A stretch of 47,516 bases of DNA, from contig DXLO01000020.1 of NCBI GenBank assembly GCA_019414665.1, positions 1 to 47,516 of the forward strand, in the 5' to 3' direction. A program made the position numbers and the translations under genes. Within the stretch, counting starts at the first letter, position 1. Every line of letters begins with the position of its first letter. Positions 19,468 through 28,046 of the stretch are shown here, piece by piece. The notes beneath the pieces are model-generated. The model had not been told where the DNA came from, searched no databases, and worked only from the letters and a program-made list of their open reading frames with translations. Origin of the DNA: Bacteroides sp. (GTDB lineage: Bacteria; Bacteroidota; Bacteroidia; Bacteroidales; Bacteroidaceae).

Positions 19468-19593
19468 TTAATGAAACAGAAATGTCACTCCTATTCCGAT
19501 GATAAATCCTTTCCAGAAGAATTCCCCTTTACTTTTAAGAATAACAGAAACGTCTTTTATTAACCACATCTTGTTATCTTTTACAAAAGTCAT
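19468..19593 (-). CDS. Possible 41-aa protein overlapping the nadA stop codon
   Basis: A short open frame whose ATG overlaps the nadA stop (ATGA, 19590-19593) and whose TAA ends 7 bp before the terminator, so it fills the space between nadA and the terminator. The product starts MTFVKDNKMWLIKDVSV, continues with a Lys-rich middle, and ends in a hydrophobic stretch (FFWKGFIIGIGVTFLFH) that could be a single membrane segment. I recognise no family. The stop/start overlap suggests translational coupling to nadA. It is too short to be certain; conservation downstream of nadA in relatives would decide. Confidence 0.45.
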   Translation of the reverse strand: MTFVKDNKMWLIKDVSVILKSKGEFFWKGFIIGIGVTFLFH

Positions 19594-20582
19594 AATCCCA
19601 GCTTCTCCGAAATTTCCAGCATCTTCTTGATAGGTTTCACTGCCTCCTCAGCTACCGCTTCATCCACTGTCACTTCCGGCCATTCATACTTTAACGTATT
19701 GTACAGCTTCTCCAGCGTATTCAGACGCATGAAATTACATTCATTGCAAGCGCAGGTACTGTCTTCGGGAGGAGCGGGAATAAAGTTCTTCTCAGGACAT
19801 TTCTTACGCATCTCGTGCAAAATACCGCTTTCCGTAGCCACAATAAAGTCTTTTTTGTCACTGGCAATGGCATATTTCAACAATCCTGCCGTAGAAGCAA
19901 CCTTGTCGGCCAGTTTGGAAACGGCTCCTTTACATTCGGGATGAACCAGAACAGCAGCGTCAGGATACTGTTTTTTCAACTCCAGTATTTTCTCCACAGA
20001 GAACTGTTCGTGCACATGGCAGGCACCATCCCAAAGCAACATATTGCGTCCTGTAATCGAATTGATATAATTACCCAAATTTCTATCCGGACCGAAAATA
20101 ATCTTTTCATCTGCCGGGAAACTTTCCACGATCTGCTTGGCATTGGTAGAAGTGACCACCACATCGGTCACCGCTTTAACAGCCGCTGTAGTGTTAACAT
20201 ACGAAATCACTGTATAATCCGGATGCTCTTGGACAAATTTAGCAAACTCATCAGCAGGACAACTGTCGGCCAATGAACAGCCTGCATTCAAATCCGGTAC
20301 CAGCACTTTTTTATCAGGACAAAGAATCTTAGCCGTTTCACCCATAAAGTGGACACCACACATCACAATGATATCCGCATCCGTTTTAGCCGCCCATTGT
20401 GCCAGCGCCAAGCTGTCACCTACAAAGTCGGCAATATCTTGTATTTCGCCCGACTGGTAATAGTGACCTAGGATAAGCGCATTCTTTTCCTTACGCAACT
20501 TATCAATTTCAGTTTTCAAATCCAGAGTTTTGTCTACCGGTTCGGTAACATACCCTTTTTTCAACCATTCCTCTTTATTCAT
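19590..20582 (-). CDS. nadA: Quinolinate synthase
   Basis: A cytoplasmic [4Fe-4S] enzyme of about 330 residues that condenses iminoaspartate with dihydroxyacetone phosphate to quinolinate in de novo NAD synthesis. Motifs include ILGHYYQSGEIQDIADFVGDS near the N-terminus, VMCGVHFMGETA, WDGACHVHEQF and CACNECNFMRLN. The Cys residues of the last three match the cluster ligands of the family. I start at 20582 (MNKEEWLKKG) rather than at 20669, because the extra 29 residues would be encoded by the promoter and leader, including the -7 box at 20640. No nadB or nadC lies beside it in this window. The 41-aa ORF overlaps its stop codon. Confidence 0.98.
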   Translation of the reverse strand: MNKEEWLKKGYVTEPVDKTLDLKTEIDKLRKEKNALILGHYYQSGEIQDIADFVGDSLALAQWAAKTDADIIVMCGVHFMGETAKILCPDKKVLVPDLNAGCSLADSCPADEFAKFVQEHPDYTVISYVNTTAAVKAVTDVVVTSTNAKQIVESFPADEKIIFGPDRNLGNYINSITGRNMLLWDGACHVHEQFSVEKILELKKQYPDAAVLVHPECKGAVSKLADKVASTAGLLKYAIASDKKDFIVATESGILHEMRKKCPEKNFIPAPPEDSTCACNECNFMRLNTLEKLYNTLKYEWPEVTVDEAVAEEAVKPIKKMLEISEKLGL

Positions 20583-20683
20583 TATATCTATATTTTTTCT
20601 CCTTCTTTCAAAAAAAGAAATATGGGTATTGATAATATGCAAAGTTAAAAACTTTATGGTTATGACCACCTAAAATAGTGATT
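20581..20683 (-). repeat. nadA promoter/leader copy A of a split direct repeat
   Basis: Bases 20581-20637 match 23142-23198 (57 nt in each, about 95% identical) and 20644-20683 match 23352-23391 (37 of 40). The two copies flank the outer-membrane barrel gene. Copy A is continuous and keeps the nadA -7 element. Copy B is split by about 153 bp at exactly that element. Confidence 0.9.
20640..20647 (-). promoter_or_regulatory. Bacteroides -7 element of nadA
   Basis: On the minus strand TAACTTTG, an exact match to TAnnTTTG, 57 bp upstream of the chosen ATG. The leader between them contains GAAAGAAGGAGAAAA, a purine-rich ribosome-binding stretch. The box is lost in the duplicated copy at 23352. 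Confidence 0.6.
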
Positions 20684-20684
20684 T

Positions 20685-23003
20685 TTATTTCCCCGACTTC
20701 AATGTACCTGCATTGCTATCTTCGTTATTCACACGTTTCTGCATGGTTTCATACTTACGTCCAAAACTGATATTCCATGATACTTTTGCCACAAACAGGC
20801 GGCAGCTCTCTTTCACATACCACCAATTCTTAGAAGGAGCCACTTTACTGAACATTTCTCCTCCCATTCTGTAATTATCAACAAATGGATTCAAAGTCAT
20901 CACCCCGATATTTAAACGCTTGTATCGATAGGACAATCCCAAGGTATGAAAACTCTCCCCGTATGACAATGTTTCCCCATAGAAATTATTCCGATGATTT
21001 TCCATTTGAAAGAATCCGGACCATCTTTTATAAGATGCCATCACTTCGGCCCTGTAATACCAATTGGTATATGTATGATGATAATCCAAGCCACGACTAT
21101 CATAATAATTTATACCGGTGGAAAAAGAAAAAGTCAAAATATCTTTCAGAGGACCGAGTTTCAATTCCAACTCAGGATTCAATTTCTGCCAACTTAACTG
21201 ATTGGCATTGGTACGGACAAAACTGTTATTCTTATCTCGTATGGTTTCTTCCATGATAGGCCTGTGCTGATACTGATACGACAAGTGAAAATTACCACTA
21301 AACAAACCTTTTCGGAAATCTGCCTCCAACTCATTTTTATATACTGTGAATATCTTTAATTCCGGATTTCCGCTTCTCACCTGTAAAGAGTCAATTAATT
21401 GTCTCACATTTCCCATATCGGACAAACCGGGCGATTTACGTGAAATCTGTCCCCGGTAACGGACAAAGACATTATCTGAAAATTGATATCCCAATCTCAA
21501 ACGGGGCAATAACGAATACCTGTTATATCCTTCCTCTTTCTGTTTGAATCGGGAATAACTGCCTTGCAGTCCAAAAGAATAATTGAAACGATCCATTTTC
21601 CCACTGTATTCCACATAAGCTGTCGCATGGGTTTCATGCATCTTTGTTTCAGATGACTCGTTTCCACCATAGGTATTATCCGCCAGACTTTGCTGATATT
21701 TCACTCCTGCACTCAATCTGCTCTTCTTGGTTACTTTCCTTTCATAAATACCCTCTCCTATAAATGAGTATTTATTTCCCGATACGGTAGAATAAATATC
21801 AGTCAGCAGTTCATTACTCTTCCCCTCCGTATAACTCCTGTCACTTTGAGTGTCAATATATGTAGTCACAGCATTGATAATCAATGACTGGTCATTGTTC
21901 AGTTTACATTGAAAATACAAGTCCACCGACGGACGGGAAGTCCGGCCCGTACTATGTTCTTTCATCATCAAAATTTCTTCAGGCTTCTCCCAAATATACA
22001 GACTGCTTTGGTTATTCTGCTTGTTCTTATTAAAAGCCCACCGTACAGTGGAATTAAAGAACCATTTCCCCTGATCCTGAAAACTATAATTCAATCCTAT
22101 ATTATACCCATAAGTGGAAATTCTACTCGGAATACCATCTTCCACCCGTGTAAAGGAAGAACCATCCTCATAGCGGAAAGTTTCCCAATTATTACGCCAA
22201 TAATTATCTACCGAACGATAAACATTATTATAATTCAAACCGAATTCTGACTTTTTATGGTTTATCTTCACTATAAAATTATTGTTTCCAAAAAGTACGT
22301 GCGGAGAATCCTGCGCATCCAAAGCCACATATCCACCGGTTTCATGCCGTCTTACAATGTAATCAATCACAGCAGCCGTATGATCCCCATATCGCAAACC
22401 GGGAGCATCATGATATTCTATACGAATCACATCTTCAGTACGAAGGACCAATATATCCTGTATCTCGGCATTTACTCCATTTATCCGTAACTGTACATCC
22501 CCTTCACCGGAGGATGTTACCTTGTTACGCATTTGATCCACTTGTATTCTGCTCAGCTTCATCTGCTGCAATAACGACAGACCATTGCCGGCCGATTTTA
22601 ACTGATGTGCTGTAGGAAGGATAATTTTCCTGTCGGCGGCATTTATCACACTGGCTCCCGTTACCACCACTTCCTTTAACAGGATCGATTCCGGCGATAT
22701 CATGATAACGCCTAAATCCTTAGAAACAGCTAAATGATCCAATGATATAATCCGGGAGGTATATCCCATACCGGAAATACAAAGCAGATAACTTCCAGCT
22801 TGGATATTCTCCATCATGAACCTTCCTTTACTGTCGGTTACTCCTCCGGCTATAAATATAGAATCCTTTGTCTGCAATACGACATTCGCAAATTCCACCG
22901 CTTCATTTTCTGAAACTACTTTTCCTTTAACCTGTACAGTTTGAGCAAAAAGTATGCAGCACATACACAAAAGTGATGTGGCAACCAATATTCTTTTTAT
23001 CAT
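20685..23003 (-). CDS. Outer-membrane beta-barrel protein, TonB-receptor-like (PF14905 type)
   Basis: A 772-residue protein of the Bacteroidetes family having a carboxypeptidase-regulatory-like domain followed by a plug-like region and a large barrel. The signal peptide is about 1-21 (MIKRILVATSLLC...FAQ). The sandwich domain covers about 24-110 (VKGKVVSENEAVEFANVVL, GRFMMENIQAGSYLLCISGMGY). Next comes LKEVVVTGASVINAADRKI, typical of this group, then a plug-like part to about 225 and alternating aromatic strands to the C-terminus. It has no SusD partner, so it is not a PUL transporter; its substrate is unknown. Its stop codon abuts copy A of the duplicated nadA promoter region, and copy B lies upstream, so the gene seems to have been inserted in front of nadA. 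Confidence 0.93.
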   Translation of the reverse strand: MIKRILVATSLLCMCCILFAQTVQVKGKVVSENEAVEFANVVLQTKDSIFIAGGVTDSKGRFMMENIQAGSYLLCISGMGYTSRIISLDHLAVSKDLGVIMISPESILLKEVVVTGASVINAADRKIILPTAHQLKSAGNGLSLLQQMKLSRIQVDQMRNKVTSSGEGDVQLRINGVNAEIQDILVLRTEDVIRIEYHDAPGLRYGDHTAAVIDYIVRRHETGGYVALDAQDSPHVLFGNNNFIVKINHKKSEFGLNYNNVYRSVDNYWRNNWETFRYEDGSSFTRVEDGIPSRISTYGYNIGLNYSFQDQGKWFFNSTVRWAFNKNKQNNQSSLYIWEKPEEILMMKEHSTGRTSRPSVDLYFQCKLNNDQSLIINAVTTYIDTQSDRSYTEGKSNELLTDIYSTVSGNKYSFIGEGIYERKVTKKSRLSAGVKYQQSLADNTYGGNESSETKMHETHATAYVEYSGKMDRFNYSFGLQGSYSRFKQKEEGYNRYSLLPRLRLGYQFSDNVFVRYRGQISRKSPGLSDMGNVRQLIDSLQVRSGNPELKIFTVYKNELEADFRKGLFSGNFHLSYQYQHRPIMEETIRDKNNSFVRTNANQLSWQKLNPELELKLGPLKDILTFSFSTGINYYDSRGLDYHHTYTNWYYRAEVMASYKRWSGFFQMENHRNNFYGETLSYGESFHTLGLSYRYKRLNIGVMTLNPFVDNYRMGGEMFSKVAPSKNWWYVKESCRLFVAKVSWNISFGRKYETMQKRVNNEDSNAGTLKSGK

Positions 23004-23141
23004 ATTCTTTATCTTAGTGCATTAGTTAATAAAAAGACCGCGATCTTCTACCTTTTATTTCTGTTACTTAGACGCAGGAAATTACTACAGGTTACATTTC
23101 AAGAAACACAATGAACAGTTACCAACAATTTCTTTGTATCT

Positions 23142-23391
23142 ATTATATCTATTTTTTTTCTCCTTCTTTCAAAAAAAAGAAATATGGTATTAATAATAGG
23201 CTGTTTATATTGTTAGTAAAAAAGAGTTCTTTCTCTTGTCTGATAAGTTATTTATATATAATACCAAGATATGAATAAATAATCAACCGGCTTAAATACT
23301 GATAATACAGGTTTTACTTATTCTATTAACATATTGTTGATAAGAATATGAGTTAAAAACTTTATGGTTATGAACGCCTGAAATAGTGATT
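23142..23391 (-). repeat. nadA promoter/leader copy B, split by about 153 bp
   Basis: Two blocks in the same order and direction as copy A (20581-20683), separated by AT-rich DNA unrelated to copy A (23199-23351). The bases forming the -7 box in copy A (CAAAG on the plus strand) are missing here, so this copy is unlikely to be an active promoter. Confidence 0.88.
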
Positions 23392-23686
23392 AAATTGTGT
23401 TGATATTGATTGTTTAAGTTATGTGATTAATTTTTGGATTGTTGATTTTAAGTGTACATTATACCATTATTTGAAATATGCAAGAAATACTTTTGAAATG
23501 ATATCCTCATCCTTTTTACATGTTTTCAACCGTTATCAACAGGGGGATGTGAATTAGTTATTATCTTTTCTTGTATAAAGAAATCCATCTGTTTTACAAT
23601 TGAGTTTAGGACTGAAGTAAAAATAAAAAGAGAGTAGGAGAGACTTCTTTTTCATTATATAGGCGTAAAGATCATAGATTTTTATG

Positions 23687-23694
23687 TAAGTTTG
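23687..23694 (+). promoter_or_regulatory. Bacteroides -7 element of the SpoU methyltransferase gene
   Basis: TAAGTTTG matches TAnnTTTG, 31 bp before the ATG at 23726. Confidence 0.5.
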
Positions 23695-23725
23695 TAACCG
23701 TTAATAATAAAGTAGAAAATAGAGT

Positions 23726-24262
23726 ATGAGGAAACTCAAAATAACAGAACTGAACCGGCTTACTGTAGACGAATTCAAGAAAGCCGATAAGTTGCCTTTA
23801 GCAGTGGTGCTGGATGAAGTACGCAGTTTACACAACATAGGGTCAGTGTTTCGCACATCGGATGCATTTTTGGTAGATTGCATTTATTTATGTGGTATTA
23901 CAGCCACTCCTCCCCATCCCGAAATGCATAAAACAGCTTTAGGAGCTGAGAATTCGGTGGAGTGGAGATATAAAAAGAATACGCTTGATGCCGTTCAGGA
24001 ACTTCATGATCAAGGGTTTACCGTATTGGCTATCGAACAGGTGGAAGGCAGTACTTTGCTGGACAAACTGGAACTGGATGCCGATAAAAAATATGCCATC
24101 GTAATGGGAAATGAAGTGAAAGGGGTACAGCAGGAAGTGGTCAATGCTTGCGACGGTTGTGTTGAGATTCCCCAATACGGCACAAAACATTCGTTGAATG
24201 TATCGGTTACCACAGGAATTATTTTATGGGAGTTTGCCAATAAATTAATGAAATTCAGATAA
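23726..24262 (+). CDS. SpoU/TrmH-family RNA 2'-O-methyltransferase
   Basis: A 178-residue SPOUT-fold enzyme that transfers methyl from S-adenosylmethionine to a ribose 2'-OH in tRNA or rRNA. All three SpoU motifs are present: NIGSVFRTSDAF near residue 37 (motif 1, catalytic Arg), YAIVMGNEVKGV near 125 (motif 2), and IPQYGTKHSLNVSVTTGIILWE near 148 (motif 3, forming the trefoil knot and cofactor site). It lacks the N-terminal substrate-binding domain of larger members, so the target RNA is uncertain. It converges with the DUF4294 gene across 30 bp. Confidence 0.95.
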   Translation: MRKLKITELNRLTVDEFKKADKLPLAVVLDEVRSLHNIGSVFRTSDAFLVDCIYLCGITATPPHPEMHKTALGAENSVEWRYKKNTLDAVQELHDQGFTVLAIEQVEGSTLLDKLELDADKKYAIVMGNEVKGVQQEVVNACDGCVEIPQYGTKHSLNVSVTTGIILWEFANKLMKFR

Positions 24263-24292
24263 TAAGAGTAAAATTCAAACAGTAGGAATCAG

Positions 24293-24889
24293 TTAGATTT
24301 GTCCGTTTTCAACTAACAATACCACCCGTTCGGTCAGTCGATCCTCTCCCTCCGGATGATATTCTTTCTTCAGGCTGGCACCAAAAAGTGCTGCAAAAGT
24401 TTGATAGAATCCGGCTTTAAAGGGTCCCATAAAAGCTTTTACCAATTCATAAGAGGAAGAATCCGTTTGACGGTTTACTAACTTTATCAACAGTTTACCC
24501 TGTGAAAAGGTTAATTTCTTCATAATCGGTGTATATTGCTCTTTTAGTCCCTTCTCTACGAGTTTCAGGTGCTTTTCCCTGGCTTTTTTGTCAGGCAGTG
24601 TTTCTATATATTCGTAAGTTTCTATCACAGCACGGTTAATTTCACGGGCTAATGGCAGGGTTTTCTTCACATTCCTTACCAAGCGGTAGTATTCCCGTCT
24701 TTCTTTTTCGTTTTTGAATTTTAATGGTCTGAAAATGTATACATTAGGTAACTGTACAGCTGGAATAGTATCTCCTTTGTATACACATACAGGTACCATG
24801 TATCCGTTTATAGTAGTCGTTTGTTGCTGGGAATAAGCAGCAGCGGCTATAAAGGAAAAAAACAATGCTATAAAGAGTTTCCTTTTCAT
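24293..24889 (-). CDS. DUF4294-family exported protein
   Basis: A 198-residue Bacteroidetes protein of unknown function. A signal peptide covers about 1-20 (MKRKLFIALFFSFIAAAAYS). The mature part opens with a short beta region (INGYMVPVCVYKGDTIPAVQLPNV) and continues as Lys/Arg/Glu-rich helices with KNEKERREYYRLVRNVKKTLP and a conserved GKLLIKLVNRQT stretch, the pattern I associate with DUF4294. It is divergent from the helix-hairpin-helix gene, 72 bp away, so the two may share a promoter region. No partner or pathway is suggested by the sequence. Confidence 0.88.
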   Translation of the reverse strand: MKRKLFIALFFSFIAAAAYSQQQTTTINGYMVPVCVYKGDTIPAVQLPNVYIFRPLKFKNEKERREYYRLVRNVKKTLPLAREINRAVIETYEYIETLPDKKAREKHLKLVEKGLKEQYTPIMKKLTFSQGKLLIKLVNRQTDSSSYELVKAFMGPFKAGFYQTFAALFGASLKKEYHPEGEDRLTERVVLLVENGQI

Positions 24890-24961
24890 CTTGGTGCAAA
24901 AGTAGCAAGAAATATGATTACTCTGTATAGTGGATAAAACTATTTAACTTAAAACACGCCA

Positions 24962-27034
24962 ATGAATTACAAAATGAACAGGTTGTTAAGAGTAATGTTA
25001 ATTATCTGTATTACAATACTTTTATCGGTGCATAACCTGTGTGCGCAGGAAGTATGGGAAGAACTGGCAGAGCAATTGATGGATGAAGATGAAAACAGTT
25101 CGTTTCAATGGGATACTCACTTTGAGGAGCTTTCCGAATTACGTGAAAATCCCATCAATATCAATACAGCAACTAAAGAGCAACTGGAACGTTTTCCATT
25201 TCTCTCTGACCAACTGGTAGAGAATATATTGTATTATCTGTACAAATATGGTCCTATGCTTACCCGCAATGAGTTATGGATGATTGAAGATATTGACAGG
25301 CAGACTATTCACTATTTACTACCCTTTATTTGCTTTGAAACTCCTGAAAAAGAGCAATATAAACCAAATATAAAGCGAATATTGAAATACGGTAAACAAG
25401 AGTTATCAACACGTGTCGATATTCCTTTTTATACGAAGGCCGGGTATCAACAGTACCCGGCAGAAACTTTAAAAAAGAATCCGAACAAACAGTATTTGGG
25501 ATATGGATATTATCATAATCTGCGATATAGTTTTCATTATCGGGATCAGATTTATGCAGGAATTACTGCTGAAAAGGATGCAGGAGAACCTTTCTTTACC
25601 GGACAAAATAAAAAAGGTTATGATTTTTATTCACTATACTTGTTAATTCGTAATATAGGTCATATCAAGACTTTAGCTCTTGGTAATTACCGTGTCAGCT
25701 ATGGTTATGGACTAGTTATCAACACTGATTTCGGGATGGGAAAAACAGCTACACTCTCTACTTTGGGAAATAAGAGCCGGGGCATACGCAAGCATTCTTC
25801 TACCGATGAATATAACTATTTTCAAGGAATGGCAGTCAGCTATAAGTTGGCGAAAAGATGGACATTGGATGGTTTCTATTCTTATCGGAAGATGGATGGT
25901 ATTGTTGATAACCAATTTATAAGATCGTTGAAAAAAGATGGATATCATCGGTTGTATCGTGAGTTTGAGAAGAAAAATACATTAACTAATCAGTTGGTTG
26001 GCAGTAATTTAAATTATAATGGAAAGTACTGTGAGTTAGGATTAACAGCTGTTTATAATGTTTTCAACAAGCCGTTGAATCCTGAGAAGAAGTACTATAA
26101 TATTTATTATCCCCGTGGAAAGGACTTTTATAATGTGGGAGGAGATTATAAATTCTTTTGGAAACGCTTCTCTTTATTGGGTGAAACGGCTATAGACAAA
26201 TGTGGTACTTGGGCAACCATGAATATGTTACGTTATTCACCGAAAGGAGGAACACAGTTAATAGTTATGAACAGGTATTATGATGCCAAATATCAATCGG
26301 TTTATGCTCGTTCTATAGGAGAGGGAAGTACGGTACAAAATGAGAGTGGATTTTATATAGGATTGGAAACCAGTATTTTAAAGTATATCAAAATGACTTG
26401 TTATGGTGATTTTTTCTATTTCCCTTGGAAGAAATATTTAGTAAGCAAAGCAGGAACCAAAGGATTGGATGGATTACTCCAATTAAGTTATTCACCTACT
26501 TATGAACTGGAAATGTTTATAAGATATCGTTATAAAAAGAAGGAAAAGGACTTCACTGCTGCGGATAAAACCAAGCAAACTATTCCATCTATTCAGCAGA
26601 AATGCCGATACCAATTGAATTATAGCGTGAAAGATAAACTGACATTGAAAACCATAGCGGATTATGTACGCATCAACTTTCGTGGGCAATCTGCTTCCAA
26701 TGGTTTTCTGGTTTCTCAAAGTGCTGCTTATACATTTCATTTGCTTCCTCTTCAGCTTGATTTGAGTGCCGCATGGTTTAATACGGATGACTATAATTCC
26801 CGTCTTACTATCTATGAAAAGAGTGTGCTCTATGCTTTTTCCATGCCTTCATTCTATTATAAAGGTATGCGTGTGGCAGTGAACGCCCGTTATGAATTGA
26901 ATAAACACATTATCTTGCAGGCCAAGTACGGAACTACCCATTATTTCAATCGGGATAAGATAAGTTCCGCTTTGGAGGAAATTGACGGCAGTACAAAGAG
27001 TGACCTTTATTTGCAGTTGAGACTGAAATTTTGA
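24962..27034 (+). CDS. Exported helix-hairpin-helix protein with predicted beta-barrel C-terminus
   Basis: A 690-residue protein with a signal peptide (about 1-28, ending HNLCAQ), an acidic segment (QLMDEDENSSF), then a ComEA-like helix-hairpin-helix region (about 50-120, NPININTATKEQLERFPFL). The rest (about 140-690) is rich in Tyr, Phe and alternating beta strands and ends in LYLQLRLKF; a terminal Phe and aromatic strands suggest an outer-membrane barrel. HHH modules usually bind DNA or mediate protein contacts, so a link to DNA handling at the envelope is possible but unproven. Start may be Met1 (24962) or Met5 (24974). The radical SAM gene follows on the same strand after 45 bp. Confidence 0.88.
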   Translation: MNYKMNRLLRVMLIICITILLSVHNLCAQEVWEELAEQLMDEDENSSFQWDTHFEELSELRENPININTATKEQLERFPFLSDQLVENILYYLYKYGPMLTRNELWMIEDIDRQTIHYLLPFICFETPEKEQYKPNIKRILKYGKQELSTRVDIPFYTKAGYQQYPAETLKKNPNKQYLGYGYYHNLRYSFHYRDQIYAGITAEKDAGEPFFTGQNKKGYDFYSLYLLIRNIGHIKTLALGNYRVSYGYGLVINTDFGMGKTATLSTLGNKSRGIRKHSSTDEYNYFQGMAVSYKLAKRWTLDGFYSYRKMDGIVDNQFIRSLKKDGYHRLYREFEKKNTLTNQLVGSNLNYNGKYCELGLTAVYNVFNKPLNPEKKYYNIYYPRGKDFYNVGGDYKFFWKRFSLLGETAIDKCGTWATMNMLRYSPKGGTQLIVMNRYYDAKYQSVYARSIGEGSTVQNESGFYIGLETSILKYIKMTCYGDFFYFPWKKYLVSKAGTKGLDGLLQLSYSPTYELEMFIRYRYKKKEKDFTAADKTKQTIPSIQQKCRYQLNYSVKDKLTLKTIADYVRINFRGQSASNGFLVSQSAAYTFHLLPLQLDLSAAWFNTDDYNSRLTIYEKSVLYAFSMPSFYYKGMRVAVNARYELNKHIILQAKYGTTHYFNRDKISSALEEIDGSTKSDLYLQLRLKF

Positions 27035-27045
27035 AAAACATTCTG

Positions 27046-27053
27046 TATTTTTG
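27046..27053 (+). promoter_or_regulatory. Possible -7 element of the radical SAM gene
   Basis: TATTTTTG matches TAnnTTTG, 26 bp before the ATG at 27080. It suggests a start separate from the upstream gene. Confidence 0.4.
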
Positions 27054-27079
27054 TACTGTTATCAACTGAAAAAAGAACT

Positions 27080-27856
27080 ATGTCAACAGTCATTTATCCT
27101 TCTCCCATCTTCGGTCCGGTACATAGTCGTCGTTTGGGAGTGTCTTTAGGAATCAATCTTCTTCCTGAAGATGGTAAATTTTGTACCTTCGATTGCATTT
27201 ATTGCGAATGTGGTTTTAATGAAGATCATCGTCCCCAAAAGAAACTGCCTACTCGCGAGCAGGTTCGTGAGGCTTTGGAAGCCCGTTTGATTGATATGCG
27301 GCAAAATGGTCCTAAACCGGATGTGCTGACTTTTGCCGGTAATGGCGAACCGACGACTCATCCTCATTTTGCAGGAATTATAGAGGATACTTTGGCATTG
27401 CGTGATATATATTTTCCTCAGGCAAAAGTGAGTGTATTGAGTAATTCTACTTTTATTCACAAACCGGAGGTATTTGATGCATTGAATAAGATAGATAATA
27501 ATATATTGAAGCTGGATACTATTGATACGGATTATATTCGATTGACAGACCGCCCGACCGGGCACTATGATGTACGGAAAATTATAAAAGGGATGAAAGC
27601 TTTCAAAGGTAATCTGATTATTCAGACCATGTTCATGAAAGGCAAATATCAAGGGCAGGATGTGGATAATACTTCAGATCGGTATGTGCTGCCCTGGCTG
27701 GAAACGGTGAAAGAGATTGCTCCCCGTCAGGTGATGATTTACACCATCGACCGTGAAACGCCCGATCATGATTTGGAAAAGGCTACTCATGAGGAATTGG
27801 ACAGAATAGGAAAATTGATAAAGGATTCCGGCATTCCGGTATCGGTCTCGTATTGA
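27080..27856 (+). CDS. Radical SAM protein
   Basis: A complete 258-residue radical S-adenosylmethionine enzyme. The [4Fe-4S] cluster motif is CTFDCIYCECG (CxxxCxxC) at about residues 34-41. It is followed by the SAM-binding region FAGNGEPTTHPHF (GGE-like) near 90 and the strand KVSVLSNSTF. It resembles the small Bacteroidetes radical SAM proteins annotated as of unknown function; no extra auxiliary-cluster cysteine domain is seen. Its reaction cannot be deduced, and neighbours give no pathway clue. Confidence 0.93.
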   Translation: MSTVIYPSPIFGPVHSRRLGVSLGINLLPEDGKFCTFDCIYCECGFNEDHRPQKKLPTREQVREALEARLIDMRQNGPKPDVLTFAGNGEPTTHPHFAGIIEDTLALRDIYFPQAKVSVLSNSTFIHKPEVFDALNKIDNNILKLDTIDTDYIRLTDRPTGHYDVRKIIKGMKAFKGNLIIQTMFMKGKYQGQDVDNTSDRYVLPWLETVKEIAPRQVMIYTIDRETPDHDLEKATHEELDRIGKLIKDSGIPVSVSY

Positions 27857-27861
27857 GAAAA

Positions 27862-27951
27862 AAGTAAGTTGACTTCAAAGGGCAAGTAAGTTGACTTACT
27901 TTGCCGATGAAGTGAACTTACTTTGCTCATGAACATATCTTACTTTTTCAG
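27862..27951. repeat. Three to four degenerate ~22-26-bp repeats
   Basis: AAGTAAGTTGACTT occurs at 27862 and 27884; AAGTGAACTT at 27910; ACTTACTTTGC twice (from 27894 and 27917) and CTTACTTTTTC once more near 27940. Units repeat every 22-26 bp, and AAGTAAGT/ACTTACTT are inverted relative to each other. They lie 6 bp after the radical SAM stop. Function unknown; a transcription-ending or mobile non-coding element is possible. Confidence 0.6.
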
Positions 27952-28046
27952 GTCACTATTAAAACATATAATTTATTCCTGGATATTTTTCAAAGACTGG
28001 AGATACGTTGTTTCACATACTTGCAATTGAATGGATTTGAATAATA

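Larger units (their letters stand above)
23004..23725. other. 722-bp AT-rich intergenic region holding a split copy of the nadA leader
   Basis: No convincing gene. It contains copy B of the nadA promoter/leader in two pieces (23142-23198 and 23352-23391), an imperfect inverted repeat near 23311-23337 (TTCTATTAACA/TGTTGATAAGAA), and the promoter of the methyltransferase gene at its right end. A 59-codon frame at 23111-23290 is low-complexity and overlaps the repeat, so I do not call it. Confidence 0.7.

Noticed and set aside
20582..20669. Longer N-terminus for NadA
   Set aside because: These codons cover the -7 box and purine-rich leader; the family begins close to MNKEEWLKKG.
23111..23290. 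59-codon frame in the intergenic region upstream of the methyltransferase gene
   Set aside because: Low-complexity, made mostly of the duplicated nadA leader, no ribosome-binding site.
23533..23541. TTATCAACA, close to a DnaA box
   Set aside because: A single imperfect box with no cluster, no AT-rich unwinding region or origin genes nearby.
27862..27951. A CRISPR array
   Set aside because: Units are only 22-26 bp, degenerate, without distinct spacers, and no cas genes are present.
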